The notes beneath the pieces were generated by a model. It did not search any database. It was given only the letters and a program-made list of their open reading frames with translations, and was not told the DNA's origin. 32,208 nt of DNA from Thermoplasmata archaeon. Its GTDB lineage: Archaea > Thermoplasmatota > Thermoplasmata > Halarchaeoplasmatales > Halarchaeoplasmataceae. The translations under genes were made by a program, and so were the position numbers. Shown here in pieces: positions 9,337 through 19,903 of this stretch. The stretch spans positions 1-32,208 of the forward strand of contig JAFDTZ010000003.1 of assembly GCA_019594305.1 (NCBI GenBank), read 5' to 3'. Numbering within the stretch: the first letter of the stretch is position 1; each line of letters starts with the position of its first letter.

Positions 9337-10310
9337 GGTAGACCACCGTTGAAACCTTTATCTCGGAGCCAATCGTTGTTCAAAAGGGTGCTGTAGTAGT
9401 TTCTTGCAGTATCGGGGATCAAAATGACTACTAGGTCTTCAGGGACTAGTTCTATTAATTTCAATGCACCGGCAACAGCCGCCCCTGAGGAAGATCCACA
9501 TAAAATACCTTCTTCTCTGATAAGCCTTCGTGCCATATGAAAAGCCTCTTTATCAGTAACCTTTACGATATCATCAATCAAGTTCAAATCTATGGTTTCA
9601 GGGATGAAATCTTCACCTATACCTTCTATGAAATAAGAATAGACTTCACCTTCGTTGTTGTTGTACTTGTGATGATATAAAGATCCTTCAGGATCCACAC
9701 CAATTATTTTTATATTCTTATTTCTTTCCTTTAAATACCTTGCCACGCCGGTTATAGTCCCTCCTGTACCCATCCCTGCAACGAAGTGAGTGATCTTATT
9801 ATCCGTATCTCTCCAGATTTCGGGACCTGTTGTCTCATAGTGAGTTCGTGGGTTAATCTCATTGAAGTACTGATTCGGTGAAAAGGAATTAGTTTTTTCT
9901 TTGAGAATACGTTTGGCCACACTGTAGTAACTTCTTGAATCCTCGGGAGGAACATCCGTGGGCGTAATAATCACATCTGCCCCCAAAGCTCGAAGAATCT
10001 TCACCTTCTCTCGACTCATTTTATCAGGCATGGTAAATATCAAATTATAACCTTTATTTTGGGCCGCTAAAGCCAGCCCGACACCTGTGTTTCCCGAAGT
10101 GGGTTCTACGATAGTGCCACCAGGCTTTATAAGTCCTTTTTCTTCAGCATCTTCGATCATAGCCACCCCTATTCGGTCCTTTACACTTCCACCGGGATTA
10201 AGATATTCCAGTTTGACTGCGATTGTGGCATCGATACCTTCTGTCACTCGATTCAATTTTACCAGAGGTGTATTCCCGATGGTTTCTATTATGCTTGAGC
10301 GAATACCCAT
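9333..10310 (-). CDS. mccA: Cysteine synthase / cystathionine beta-synthase family enzyme
   Basis: This fold-type II PLP enzyme begins MGIRSSIIETIGNTPLVKLN. The PLP lysine is K44 in GGSVKDRIG, the SGNTG loop is at residues 72-76, the phosphate-binding GTGGT at 181-185, and GSSSGAAVAGAL lies near the end. At 325 residues it lacks the CBS-domain tail of eukaryotic CBS. It may condense O-acetylserine (or serine) with homocysteine to cystathionine, or with sulfide to cysteine. Coupling to a gamma-lyase gene favours the former, hence the tentative symbol. A GTG at 10355 would add 15 residues, but that extension runs through the TATA box and operator, so I chose ATG 10310 with a leaderless transcript. 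Confidence 0.92.
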   Translation of the reverse strand: MGIRSSIIETIGNTPLVKLNRVTEGIDATIAVKLEYLNPGGSVKDRIGVAMIEDAEEKGLIKPGGTIVEPTSGNTGVGLALAAQNKGYNLIFTMPDKMSREKVKILRALGADVIITPTDVPPEDSRSYYSVAKRILKEKTNSFSPNQYFNEINPRTHYETTGPEIWRDTDNKITHFVAGMGTGGTITGVARYLKERNKNIKIIGVDPEGSLYHHKYNNNEGEVYSYFIEGIGEDFIPETIDLNLIDDIVKVTDKEAFHMARRLIREEGILCGSSSGAAVAGALKLIELVPEDLVVILIPDTARNYYSTLLNNDWLRDKGFNGGLP

Positions 10311-10347
10311 AATATCACGCCGTGATATCGCACCGTTATATTTAAAC
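10311..10347 (-). promoter_or_regulatory. mccA promoter with palindromic operator
   Basis: The TATA box (10337-10347; minus strand GTTTAAATATA) lies about 32 bases upstream of the mccA ATG. At 10311-10329 is a near-perfect inverted repeat (plus strand AATATCACG, C, CGTGATATC), immediately before the ATG and over the expected start site. A second half-site CGTTATATT at 10334-10342 overlaps the TATA box. Two protein units could therefore cover the whole promoter. Confidence 0.65.
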
Positions 10348-10412
10348 ATTTCCACTATGCTGTGTTATATTCCGAGAACACACCATATGCAATATCTCGG
10401 TCTTTCAAAAAA

Positions 10413-10433
10413 GTTATATATCGCCGTTATATT
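10413..10433 (+). promoter_or_regulatory. thi4 promoter with operator-like repeat
   Basis: GTTATATATC (10413-10422) is a TATA box about 26 bases before the thi4 ATG. The half-site CGTTATATT at 10425-10433 is exact. With the central C at 10424 and TATATATCG before it, it forms a degenerate copy of the 19-bp operator seen at metY and mccA, placed between TATA box and transcription start. No TPP-riboswitch-like structure was seen in this short leader. Confidence 0.55.
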
Positions 10434-10442
10434 CCGGGGTAC

Positions 10443-11213
10443 ATGTTTGAAAGAGCCACGGAAAAGGATGTTACGAGAGCTATAGTGAAGGAATTCGGAA
10501 ATCTCATGGAGGAGCATGCGGATTCCGAAGTGGTGGTCATCGGTGGAGGGCCCAGCGGACTCATGGCCGCCCGTGATCTCGCCATCAAAGGCCGGAACGT
10601 ACTGGTGATCGAAAGGAACAATTATCTTGGCGGCGGATTCTGGCTGGGTGGTTTTCTGATGAACACCGTTACTGTAAGACATCCCGGCGAGGAGATATTG
10701 GACGAACTGGGGATACCGTACAAAAAACAGGGTAATCTTTACACGGCACTGGGCCCTCACGCCTGTTCGAAGTTGATAGCCTCGGCATGCGACGAGGGTG
10801 TGCACATACTGAACATGACGGAATTCGACGATGTGGTGTTTCGCGGAAAAGATAGGATAGGTGGTGTGGTAGTTAACTGGACCCCCGTATCCAGTCTGCC
10901 GAGACAGCTTACCTGTGTCGACCCCATCGCGTTGGAGTGCAAGGTGGTCATCGACGCTACCGGTCACGATGCCTGCGTGGTAAGGAAGATGGAGGAACGC
11001 GGTCTACTGAAGACGAGAGGTTTCGGCGGTATGTGGGTGGAGGAATCCGAGGACCTGGTGGTAGAGCATACAGGCAGGGTCCACGATGGTCTTGTGGTAA
11101 CCGGGATGGCGGTTTCCACCACCTTCGGTCTGCCCAGGATGGGCCCTACCTTCGGATCAATGCTCATGTCCGGGCGTAGGGGGGCGAAGATAACTGATGA
11201 GATGCTCGGCTGA
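10443..11213 (+). CDS. thi4: Thi4-family thiazole synthase, Cys-type
   Basis: Thi4 makes the thiazole moiety of thiamine from NAD, glycine and a sulfur source, with Fe(II). The 256-residue protein has the FAD/NAD-type Rossmann loop VVIGGGPSGLMAARDLA (from residue 31), GGGFWLGGFLMNTVTVRHPG, and the C-terminal GLPRMGPTFGSMLMSGRRGA. In LTCVDP the residue before VDP is C158. Yeast Thi4 has its sacrificial Cys205 at this place, while methanogen sulfide-using Thi4 proteins have His. This one therefore looks Cys-type, like the haloarchaeal enzyme. ATG 10443 was chosen because the longer frame from 10362 runs through the TATA box and operator. It heads an operon with an unknown protein, an E1-like enzyme and a desulfurase. 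Confidence 0.93.
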   Translation: MFERATEKDVTRAIVKEFGNLMEEHADSEVVVIGGGPSGLMAARDLAIKGRNVLVIERNNYLGGGFWLGGFLMNTVTVRHPGEEILDELGIPYKKQGNLYTALGPHACSKLIASACDEGVHILNMTEFDDVVFRGKDRIGGVVVNWTPVSSLPRQLTCVDPIALECKVVIDATGHDACVVRKMEERGLLKTRGFGGMWVEESEDLVVEHTGRVHDGLVVTGMAVSTTFGLPRMGPTFGSMLMSGRRGAKITDEMLG

Positions 11214-11214
11214 G

Positions 11215-11934
11215 ATGCCCTATGGGCGTATAATACTACACATCGACGAAACCATCGAAAACCTGGACCACGATTACATAGCCAACGAATTGGAGAAATA
11301 TACGGGAAAGGATGTGAAGGTAAAGGGAGGTATATTCAGAGAATACGGAAGAGAAAGTACGCCTGAAAAGATCGCACGCACAAGGATAGCCAGTCTGGAA
11401 TCAAGGATTTTCCGCTCCCCCCTACCTGTGGAAATAGACGTAGAAAAAAGGATGCTCGCCGGTAAACATGTTAGAGGTATAATCTACGACGGCTGGAAGC
11501 TTCTACATGTGATGTTGGATCATCTACCTGTGGAAAGTATCCCTGATCACAATATTGTCGTCACTTCACGTTTGATCGGGACACTGGAGAAAGGTGATAA
11601 TCGGTATCATATACGAACGGTTCTTCATTCGGTGCCGTCGGTTATATCCACAGGCGGTATTGTACAGGGTCCCGCCAGGCCGAGGGCGTATTACATGGAA
11701 GACAATGAAGCTTGTAACGTACCCTACATGGGGTACGGCGACGATAGAATGAGTAAGGCTGTAACCTCCTATGCACTTCAAACGATAATGTGGAGGCATA
11801 CGGGTAAACCGTTTTGTTCGAAAAGGGGTTGTCCCCTGTACAACTCACACTGGCAGGAAGAGCTTATCGACAGCCAGGTGGATGGTCGGTTGTGCGAGGA
11901 GCATCGGCCAAAATTATATTTATCTTCGGGGTGA
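11215..11934 (+). CDS. Conserved archaeal protein of unknown function, possibly DUF6775-type putative metallopeptidase
   Basis: The 239-residue protein starts one base after the thi4 stop. It is soluble, with an alpha/beta N-terminus (RIILHIDETIENLDHDYIA) and a C-terminal block holding PFCSKRGCPLYNSHWQEEL and, further on, a Cys-Glu-Glu-His (LCEEHRP). Those Cys and His residues could bind a metal. I tentatively associate the LYNSHWQEEL block with archaeal proteins annotated as DUF6775 putative metallopeptidases, from memory and with low certainty. No canonical HExxH is present. Tight coupling to thi4 suggests a part in thiazole synthesis or sulfur handling, but nothing in the sequence shows it. 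An earlier ATG at 11197 overlaps thi4 and seems less likely. Confidence 0.75.
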   Translation: MPYGRIILHIDETIENLDHDYIANELEKYTGKDVKVKGGIFREYGRESTPEKIARTRIASLESRIFRSPLPVEIDVEKRMLAGKHVRGIIYDGWKLLHVMLDHLPVESIPDHNIVVTSRLIGTLEKGDNRYHIRTVLHSVPSVISTGGIVQGPARPRAYYMEDNEACNVPYMGYGDDRMSKAVTSYALQTIMWRHTGKPFCSKRGCPLYNSHWQEELIDSQVDGRLCEEHRPKLYLSSG

Positions 11935-11943
11935 TTACCGTAC

Positions 11944-12936
11944 ATGGATAGATACTCCCGGCAGACGGTGCTCAAGGAAGTGGGTGAGGAAGGTCAGAAA
12001 CGTATAGGCCAGGGACATGTCGTTATTATCGGACTCGGTGGACTGGGTTCCGTAACGGCAGATGCCTTGGTGAGATGTGGTGTAGGTAATGTAACCCTTA
12101 TCGATAGGGACTTCGTGGAAATGTCCAACCTTCAAAGACAGACGGTATATAGCGAAGATGATATCGGTAAGCCAAAGGCCGAGGTCATGTTTAAACGGTT
12201 GAAGAAAGTGAATTCCGATGTAAAACTGAAAACGCTGGTTACCGACATCAACAGGAACAACATAGAAGATACGATCAACGAGGCGGACATAGTAATGGAC
12301 TGTACCGACAACATGAAAGCCCGCTACATTATCAACGACGCGTGTGTAAAACATGGCATACCATGGATATACACCGCTATCCTGGGCACATACGGTATGA
12401 CCATGAACGTCACACCGGGCGAGGGTCCGTGTTTGAGATGTTTACTTCCGAAGAAACCGAAAGCGGGTAGCCTAGAAACATGTGCCACGGCGGGAGTACT
12501 TTTCAGCATACCCCGGGTCATGGCGAACATTGCGGCAACCGAAGCTGTAAAGATACTGTTGAAAGCTGAAATAAGAAGGGAGATGCTCACCGTGGACCTC
12601 TGGAAGAACGAATACGAACTTACATTTGTGTCCAGGAACAGCGACTGCCCATGCTGTGGAAAACACGATTTTACATACCTTGACGAGGAAGAAGATCTGG
12701 TGGTGGAACTGTGTGGAAGAAATTCCGTGCAGGTGTCTCCCGGAGAAGAAATTATACTTGACCTCGGAGCTATCGCGGATAGATACCCCCGATCAAGGTT
12801 GATGGGAGATTCGATGCTGAAGATACCTTTGGAAGAACACGAATTGAACCTTTTTAAGGACGGCCGATTGATAGTTAAGGGTACAGACGATATAAATAAA
12901 GCTAAAGCACTTTACTCGGAGTACGTGGGTAGATGA
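11944..12936 (+). CDS. thiF: E1-like adenylyltransferase, ThiF/MoeB/HesA family
   Basis: E1-like enzymes adenylate the C-terminal Gly-Gly of ThiS/MoaD/SAMP-type proteins before sulfur transfer. Visible are RYSRQTVLKEVGEEGQ, the nucleotide loop GLGGLGS (30-36), SNLQRQTVY with the Arg finger, DIGKPKAE, CTDN (120-123), zinc cysteines C163/C166 and C235/C238, and a candidate catalytic C180 in ETCATAGVL. A C-terminal extension of about 80 residues, ending in LIVKGTDDINKAKALYSEYVG, resembles that of long ThiF proteins. No ThiS, ThiG or MoaD-like gene is in the window, so the partner is unknown and the symbol denotes the family only. It is the third gene of the thi4 operon and ends one base before the desulfurase. 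Confidence 0.88.
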   Translation: MDRYSRQTVLKEVGEEGQKRIGQGHVVIIGLGGLGSVTADALVRCGVGNVTLIDRDFVEMSNLQRQTVYSEDDIGKPKAEVMFKRLKKVNSDVKLKTLVTDINRNNIEDTINEADIVMDCTDNMKARYIINDACVKHGIPWIYTAILGTYGMTMNVTPGEGPCLRCLLPKKPKAGSLETCATAGVLFSIPRVMANIAATEAVKILLKAEIRREMLTVDLWKNEYELTFVSRNSDCPCCGKHDFTYLDEEEDLVVELCGRNSVQVSPGEEIILDLGAIADRYPRSRLMGDSMLKIPLEEHELNLFKDGRLIVKGTDDINKAKALYSEYVGR

Positions 12937-12937
12937 A

Positions 12938-14113
12938 ATGAATGTATCTAAAATAAGAAAGGATTTTCCCATTGTAAACGACTGGATATACCTCGATAAC
13001 GCCTGCACCGGCCTAAAACCACGTCAGGTAACCGATGCGGTAAGTGAATATTACGAAAAATACTCGGTATGCAGTGGAAGGAGCACCCATTCACTTTCCA
13101 CGGAACTGCAGCGTAGGATAGAAGCAGGTAGAGATTCCCTCCGGGAATTGCTAAACGCCGAATCAGCAGATGAAATAATTTACACCAAGAACTGCACGGA
13201 AGGCATCAACCTGGTGTCCCGGGGTTTAGGATTCAAAAAAGAAGATGTCGTTCTGACTACGGACAAGGAGCACAACAGTAATCTGGTTCCATGGATAAAA
13301 CTACATGAGACTACAGGAACAATCTATCGACAAGTCCCAACCGACAAGGGCGACTTCGATATCGAGGCCTTTAAAGAAAACATGAGCCCGAAGGTTAAAT
13401 TGGTCTCCATGGTTCACACGTCCAATCTCGACGGCTCCACTATACCCGCAAGAGAAATAGCCGAAGTGGTTCATGACCACGGCGGACTCTTCATGCTGGA
13501 CGCTGCACAGAGCGTCCCTCACCGCCCGGTGGACGTAAAAAAAATTGATGTGGATTTGATGGCATTTTCGGTGCACAAGATGATAGGCCCCACCGGCGTC
13601 GGCGTTCTCTACGGTAAAAAAGATCTACTGGAAGATATGGAGCCATTACTTTACGGAGGAGGCGGGGTAAAGAACACCACGTCCCGGGGAGTGGTTCTTC
13701 AAGACCGTCCGCAAAAATTCGAAAGCGGTCAGCAAAATTACGCGAGCCTCTTCGCCGTCAAGACCGCCGTTGATTATCTAACGGATATAGGCACGGAAAA
13801 CATACAAAATCACGAAACCGAGCTAAACGAATACGTTACCAAGGAGTTAATGGGATACGTAAAAATAATCGGTCCTGAAGAAGCGTCCGAAAGAAGCGGC
13901 ATATTCAATTTTTACATCGATGAACTCGGCCCGCACGAAGTAGCCCTTTTGCTGGAAGAACAAGGTATACTCACAAGAGGCGGCATGCAGTGCGTTCATT
14001 CTTGGTACAACGAAAATAGGATACAAGGGGGAACCCGGGCATCTTTCTATCTCTACAATACCCTGAATGAAGCAAAAAAGTTCTTAGAGGTAGTGAAAGA
14101 GTACATTGGATAG
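12938..14113 (+). CDS. SufS/Csd-type cysteine desulfurase
   Basis: This PLP enzyme removes sulfur from cysteine as a protein persulfide. It has YLDNACTGLKP at the start, the PLP lysine K214 in FSVHKMIGPTGVGVLYG, the conserved EHNSNLVPW, DAAQSVPH and FESGQQNYAS, and a candidate catalytic C352 in TRGGMQCVHSWYN. Group II (SufS/Csd) architecture is clear from the HKMxGPTGxG motif and the short active-site loop. Being last in the thi4-E1 operon, it is the obvious sulfur donor to the E1-linked carrier, the ThiI-like protein encoded nearby, or Thi4 itself. Which of these it feeds cannot be read from the sequence. No SufE or IscU-like gene is adjacent. Confidence 0.92.
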   Translation: MNVSKIRKDFPIVNDWIYLDNACTGLKPRQVTDAVSEYYEKYSVCSGRSTHSLSTELQRRIEAGRDSLRELLNAESADEIIYTKNCTEGINLVSRGLGFKKEDVVLTTDKEHNSNLVPWIKLHETTGTIYRQVPTDKGDFDIEAFKENMSPKVKLVSMVHTSNLDGSTIPAREIAEVVHDHGGLFMLDAAQSVPHRPVDVKKIDVDLMAFSVHKMIGPTGVGVLYGKKDLLEDMEPLLYGGGGVKNTTSRGVVLQDRPQKFESGQQNYASLFAVKTAVDYLTDIGTENIQNHETELNEYVTKELMGYVKIIGPEEASERSGIFNFYIDELGPHEVALLLEEQGILTRGGMQCVHSWYNENRIQGGTRASFYLYNTLNEAKKFLEVVKEYIG

Positions 14114-14164
14114 CTTTCGGATATAGAACCAAATAGATCATAAGTAGTTCTTTTCGTTCAAATA

Positions 14165-14524
14165 CTATATAACCTCTGTCACAAACTTTTCAGCACTTAT
14201 ATGCAGTTCCTCTGCCTCACTATTAGAAATTACGAAAGTGTATTCGTAATCTCCCAATTGTCTTTTCTCAAAACCACGATTTAACTCCCTACCCATCCAT
14301 CTCGGGAATATATTTGTTTTCACGAAATACTTACCAAAGCTGGAGATAATACCTTTGTGCGAAGAGTAAGTTTTATCTATTGTAAGAAGAACGGCTTCCG
14401 ATGCGTAGAACATGGCGTAATAATCCCGGGATACCGATGATTCGTAATCACCGGATTCGTACAATAACTTGCTGCTATCGAGATATTTCTTCGCCCTTTT
14501 TATGAGATTTTTGATCTCTTTCAT
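14165..14524 (-). CDS. HEPN-domain protein, toxin-like partner of an MNT nucleotidyltransferase
   Basis: The 119-residue all-helical protein has the HEPN pattern KNLIKRAKKYLDSSKLLYESGDYESSVSRDYYAMFYASEAVL, with the conserved SRDYYAMFYA core, followed by a second pair of helices. HEPN proteins of HEPN/MNT modules are usually ribonuclease-like toxins neutralised by the nucleotidyltransferase. I see no clear RxxxxH nuclease motif, so it may belong to the non-catalytic branch. Its ATG overlaps the stop of the MNT frame by four bases (ATGA), as in intact modules, but that MNT partner is frameshifted here. If this HEPN protein were a potent toxin, loss of its partner would be hard to tolerate. Confidence 0.85.
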   Translation of the reverse strand: MKEIKNLIKRAKKYLDSSKLLYESGDYESSVSRDYYAMFYASEAVLLTIDKTYSSHKGIISSFGKYFVKTNIFPRWMGRELNRGFEKRQLGDYEYTFVISNSEAEELHISAEKFVTEVI

Positions 14525-14705
14525 GCGGGCATTCCCTCTCCCTTTTTAACATCCCCTGACAGAATTACTGCTATATCTATGTCCGAGTGTTCTATCGCTT
14601 CTCCTCTTGCATAAGAACCATAAAGTAGAATATCTTCAACCCATTTCCGTACAAATCTTTTACCCTCGTTTTGAATCCATCTATTCTCTCTTCGATTAAA
14701 GGCAT
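14521..14705 (-). pseudogene. Frameshifted, short MNT-type nucleotidyltransferase
   Basis: From ATG 14705 the frame reads MPLIEERIDGFKTRVKDLYG and then runs out of phase. In the neighbouring frame the diagnostic part continues as WVEDILLYGSYARGEA and EHSDIDIAVILSGDVKKG, with the GSY...SDID nucleotidyltransferase motif, and stops on the HEPN start codon. One extra base near 14642-14648, where the minus strand has GGAAATGGG, would join the halves. Even repaired, the protein would be about 62 residues and would lack the usual region after the DxD motif, so it looks decayed, not just mis-sequenced. An upstream in-frame ATG (14810) overlaps the previous gene and is unlikely. Confidence 0.75.
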
Positions 14706-14800
14706 ATTTTCATTGTAACAAGGGGAGTTATTATAGATATATGTTTTTACGAAAAAGGTTTTGATCTTGTTCCGAAGACGTTCTTTTTCCACCCAGACCT

Positions 14801-15079
14801 TCAAATACATTTTTCCATAACGGGTCTAATGGATTCAAACAGTTTGTTGACAACTTCTTGTTCCGTGCTCTTGAACAGCAACTTTCCTGAGGGGTATACC
14901 CCCACTTCTATATGTTCCGTCGTATCCTCTATCAACAGGATGACTTTTGAAGAGAATTTGACGGTATAGCCTTTTTCACGAAATTTCTTTTCACACAAGG
15001 TCATATCCAGCCTAACCTTACCTTTAGGTTCGGCAACGAAGGCACCGGAATCCGAACAGGGCTTTACCATACGATACAT
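14801..15079 (-). CDS. Small conserved-looking protein coupled to the ThiI-like gene, unknown function
   Basis: A 92-residue soluble protein whose ATG overlaps the stop of the ThiI-like gene (TGATG), so the two are translationally coupled. It has an N-terminal Cys (MVKPCSDSG), a mid Cys (MTLCEKKFREKGY) and a beta-rich centre ending VGVYPSGKLLFKSTEQEVVNKLFESI, a strand-turn-strand-helix reminiscent of small RNA- or DNA-binding folds. I do not recognise the family. Since the neighbouring ThiI-like protein lacks a THUMP domain, a role in substrate binding for tRNA thiolation is a reasonable guess, but only a guess. Confidence 0.7.
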   Translation of the reverse strand: MYRMVKPCSDSGAFVAEPKGKVRLDMTLCEKKFREKGYTVKFSSKVILLIEDTTEHIEVGVYPSGKLLFKSTEQEVVNKLFESIRPVMEKCI

Positions 15080-15708
15080 CAAACTTCACCTATGGTTTTG
15101 AACACCAGTGCGTCAATAAGTTTCTCCCAGTCCAATTTCTCTTCTTCACTTAGCACATCATCCTTTTTACATGATAACTTTGGCCCGTCCGGTGTGAGCA
15201 TGCAGCATACCGCAGGTTGTATCGATATCTCATACGTGCCTATCTCTCTTCCGATCTCAACTACTTCGTTCTTGTCCAGACCTATGAGCGGTCGGTGCAC
15301 CGTCATATGGACAGCGTCATCCTCGCCCACAAGGTTGGAAAGTGTCTGGGACGCCACCTGCCCCAAGCTTTCACCGGTAGCGACGGCATCCGCTTCTATA
15401 TCACGGGCCAGTTTAGCGGCTGCACGGTACATCATGCGTTTGCACAGTATGCACTGGTACCTCGGATTCGCCTTACCGGCGATCTCCTTCTCCACTTCGC
15501 CGAATTCGGCTGTATAAGCCGCAATACCCGGATGATGCGCCCTCAACCTATCCACAAGCGAGCGGACGTTTTCCATGGTTCGGTCATCTGTGAACGGTCT
15601 CGTATCCATATGCAGAAGTATCACATCCGCTCCGCTCTCAGCAAGCATGTGGGCCGCTACCGGCGAGTCTATGCCAGCGGACATCAGTACCACCAACGAG
15701 TATCTCAT
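15079..15708 (-). CDS. Stand-alone ThiI-type PP-loop sulfurtransferase domain
   Basis: The 209-residue protein matches the adenine-nucleotide-alpha-hydrolase domain of ThiI, which activates tRNA U8 for 4-thiouridine formation. It has the PP-loop LMSAGIDSPVAAHML, a CILCKRMMYR Cys pair, the signature TGESLGQVASQTLSNL, and VCCMLTPDGPKLSCK, whose cysteines align with conserved positions of archaeal ThiI-like proteins. The THUMP/ferredoxin-like N-terminal part and the rhodanese tail of full ThiI are missing. The start ATG 15708 immediately precedes the PP-loop strand, so this is a genuine short form. Sulfur could come from the desulfurase encoded at 12938-14113. A role in other thiolations cannot be excluded. 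Confidence 0.85.
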   Translation of the reverse strand: MRYSLVVLMSAGIDSPVAAHMLAESGADVILLHMDTRPFTDDRTMENVRSLVDRLRAHHPGIAAYTAEFGEVEKEIAGKANPRYQCILCKRMMYRAAAKLARDIEADAVATGESLGQVASQTLSNLVGEDDAVHMTVHRPLIGLDKNEVVEIGREIGTYEISIQPAVCCMLTPDGPKLSCKKDDVLSEEEKLDWEKLIDALVFKTIGEV

Positions 15709-15845
15709 TGCCTTACTGAAAAGGTGGATGAGTATTAATCTTGTGATGTTCTCCCTTACGATATTTTCGTTATCTGCGATTACCGTTCGCAGTTCACATC
15801 GAAATAGACCGATATTACCGAAAAATCTTCTCGACCGTCAACAAT

Positions 15846-15855
15846 CTTAAATTAC
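15846..15855 (+). promoter_or_regulatory. Probable TATA box of the polX-ligA operon
   Basis: CTTAAATTAC at 15846-15855 lies about 26 bases upstream of the polX ATG (15876), the distance expected for a leaderless archaeal transcript. On the opposite strand a weaker A/T element near 15735-15745 (GATTAATACTC on the minus strand) fits as promoter of the ThiI-like gene. Confidence 0.4.
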
Positions 15856-15875
15856 CTCTATCGGTATACGCATCC

Positions 15876-19602
<3,727 letters not shown>

Positions 19603-19657
19603 AACAACAATAGATACTACTACTTTTTAAGTTCATCAAAGGTAGTATAAAATGTAA

Positions 19658-19903
19658 AAGAATTTCAATATAAGAGGATCATTAAGATGCCCAAGTTGTA
19701 CCGTATCATTGGATGACGCTCTGGGATGTCCTGATTGTAACTATTATTATGCTACTACAGAAGAAGGCATATATGATTTCGTACCCAAAGATATCGATAA
19801 TGAAATTGAAGATATATCCTCCAAATTAGTTGGATGGATCAAGGAAGATGGTTTGGAAAATGTTCAAAGAAAATACATGGTGACAATGAACGATGAAAAG
19901 TGA
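19658..19903 (+). pseudogene. Zinc-ribbon protein gene that has lost its start codon
   Basis: The open frame reads RCPSCTVSLDDALGCPDC, a clear two-CxxC zinc ribbon, then an acidic helical tail to TGA at 19901-19903. No ATG, GTG or TTG lies between the upstream stop (19655) and the first Cys. The only available start, TTG 19709, would remove the first CxxC. ATG 19687 is out of frame. A single indel in the stretch just before the Cys codons would explain this. Its end overlaps the next gene by 11 bases, as in an operon. A non-canonical start cannot be excluded. Confidence 0.55.

Noticed and set aside
10362-10442. Longer reading frame upstream of thi4
   Set aside because: The extra 27 codons run through the TATA box and operator, and the family N-terminus matches the start at 10443.
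10356-10442. TPP riboswitch before thi4 (and before thiE)
   Set aside because: The TATA boxes leave almost no leader RNA, and no thi-box-like conserved sequence is seen.
14592-14810. 72-codon frame as a stand-alone protein
   Set aside because: Its second half is out of phase with a clear nucleotidyltransferase motif, and its first half overlaps the preceding gene, so it is explained by a frameshifted MNT gene.
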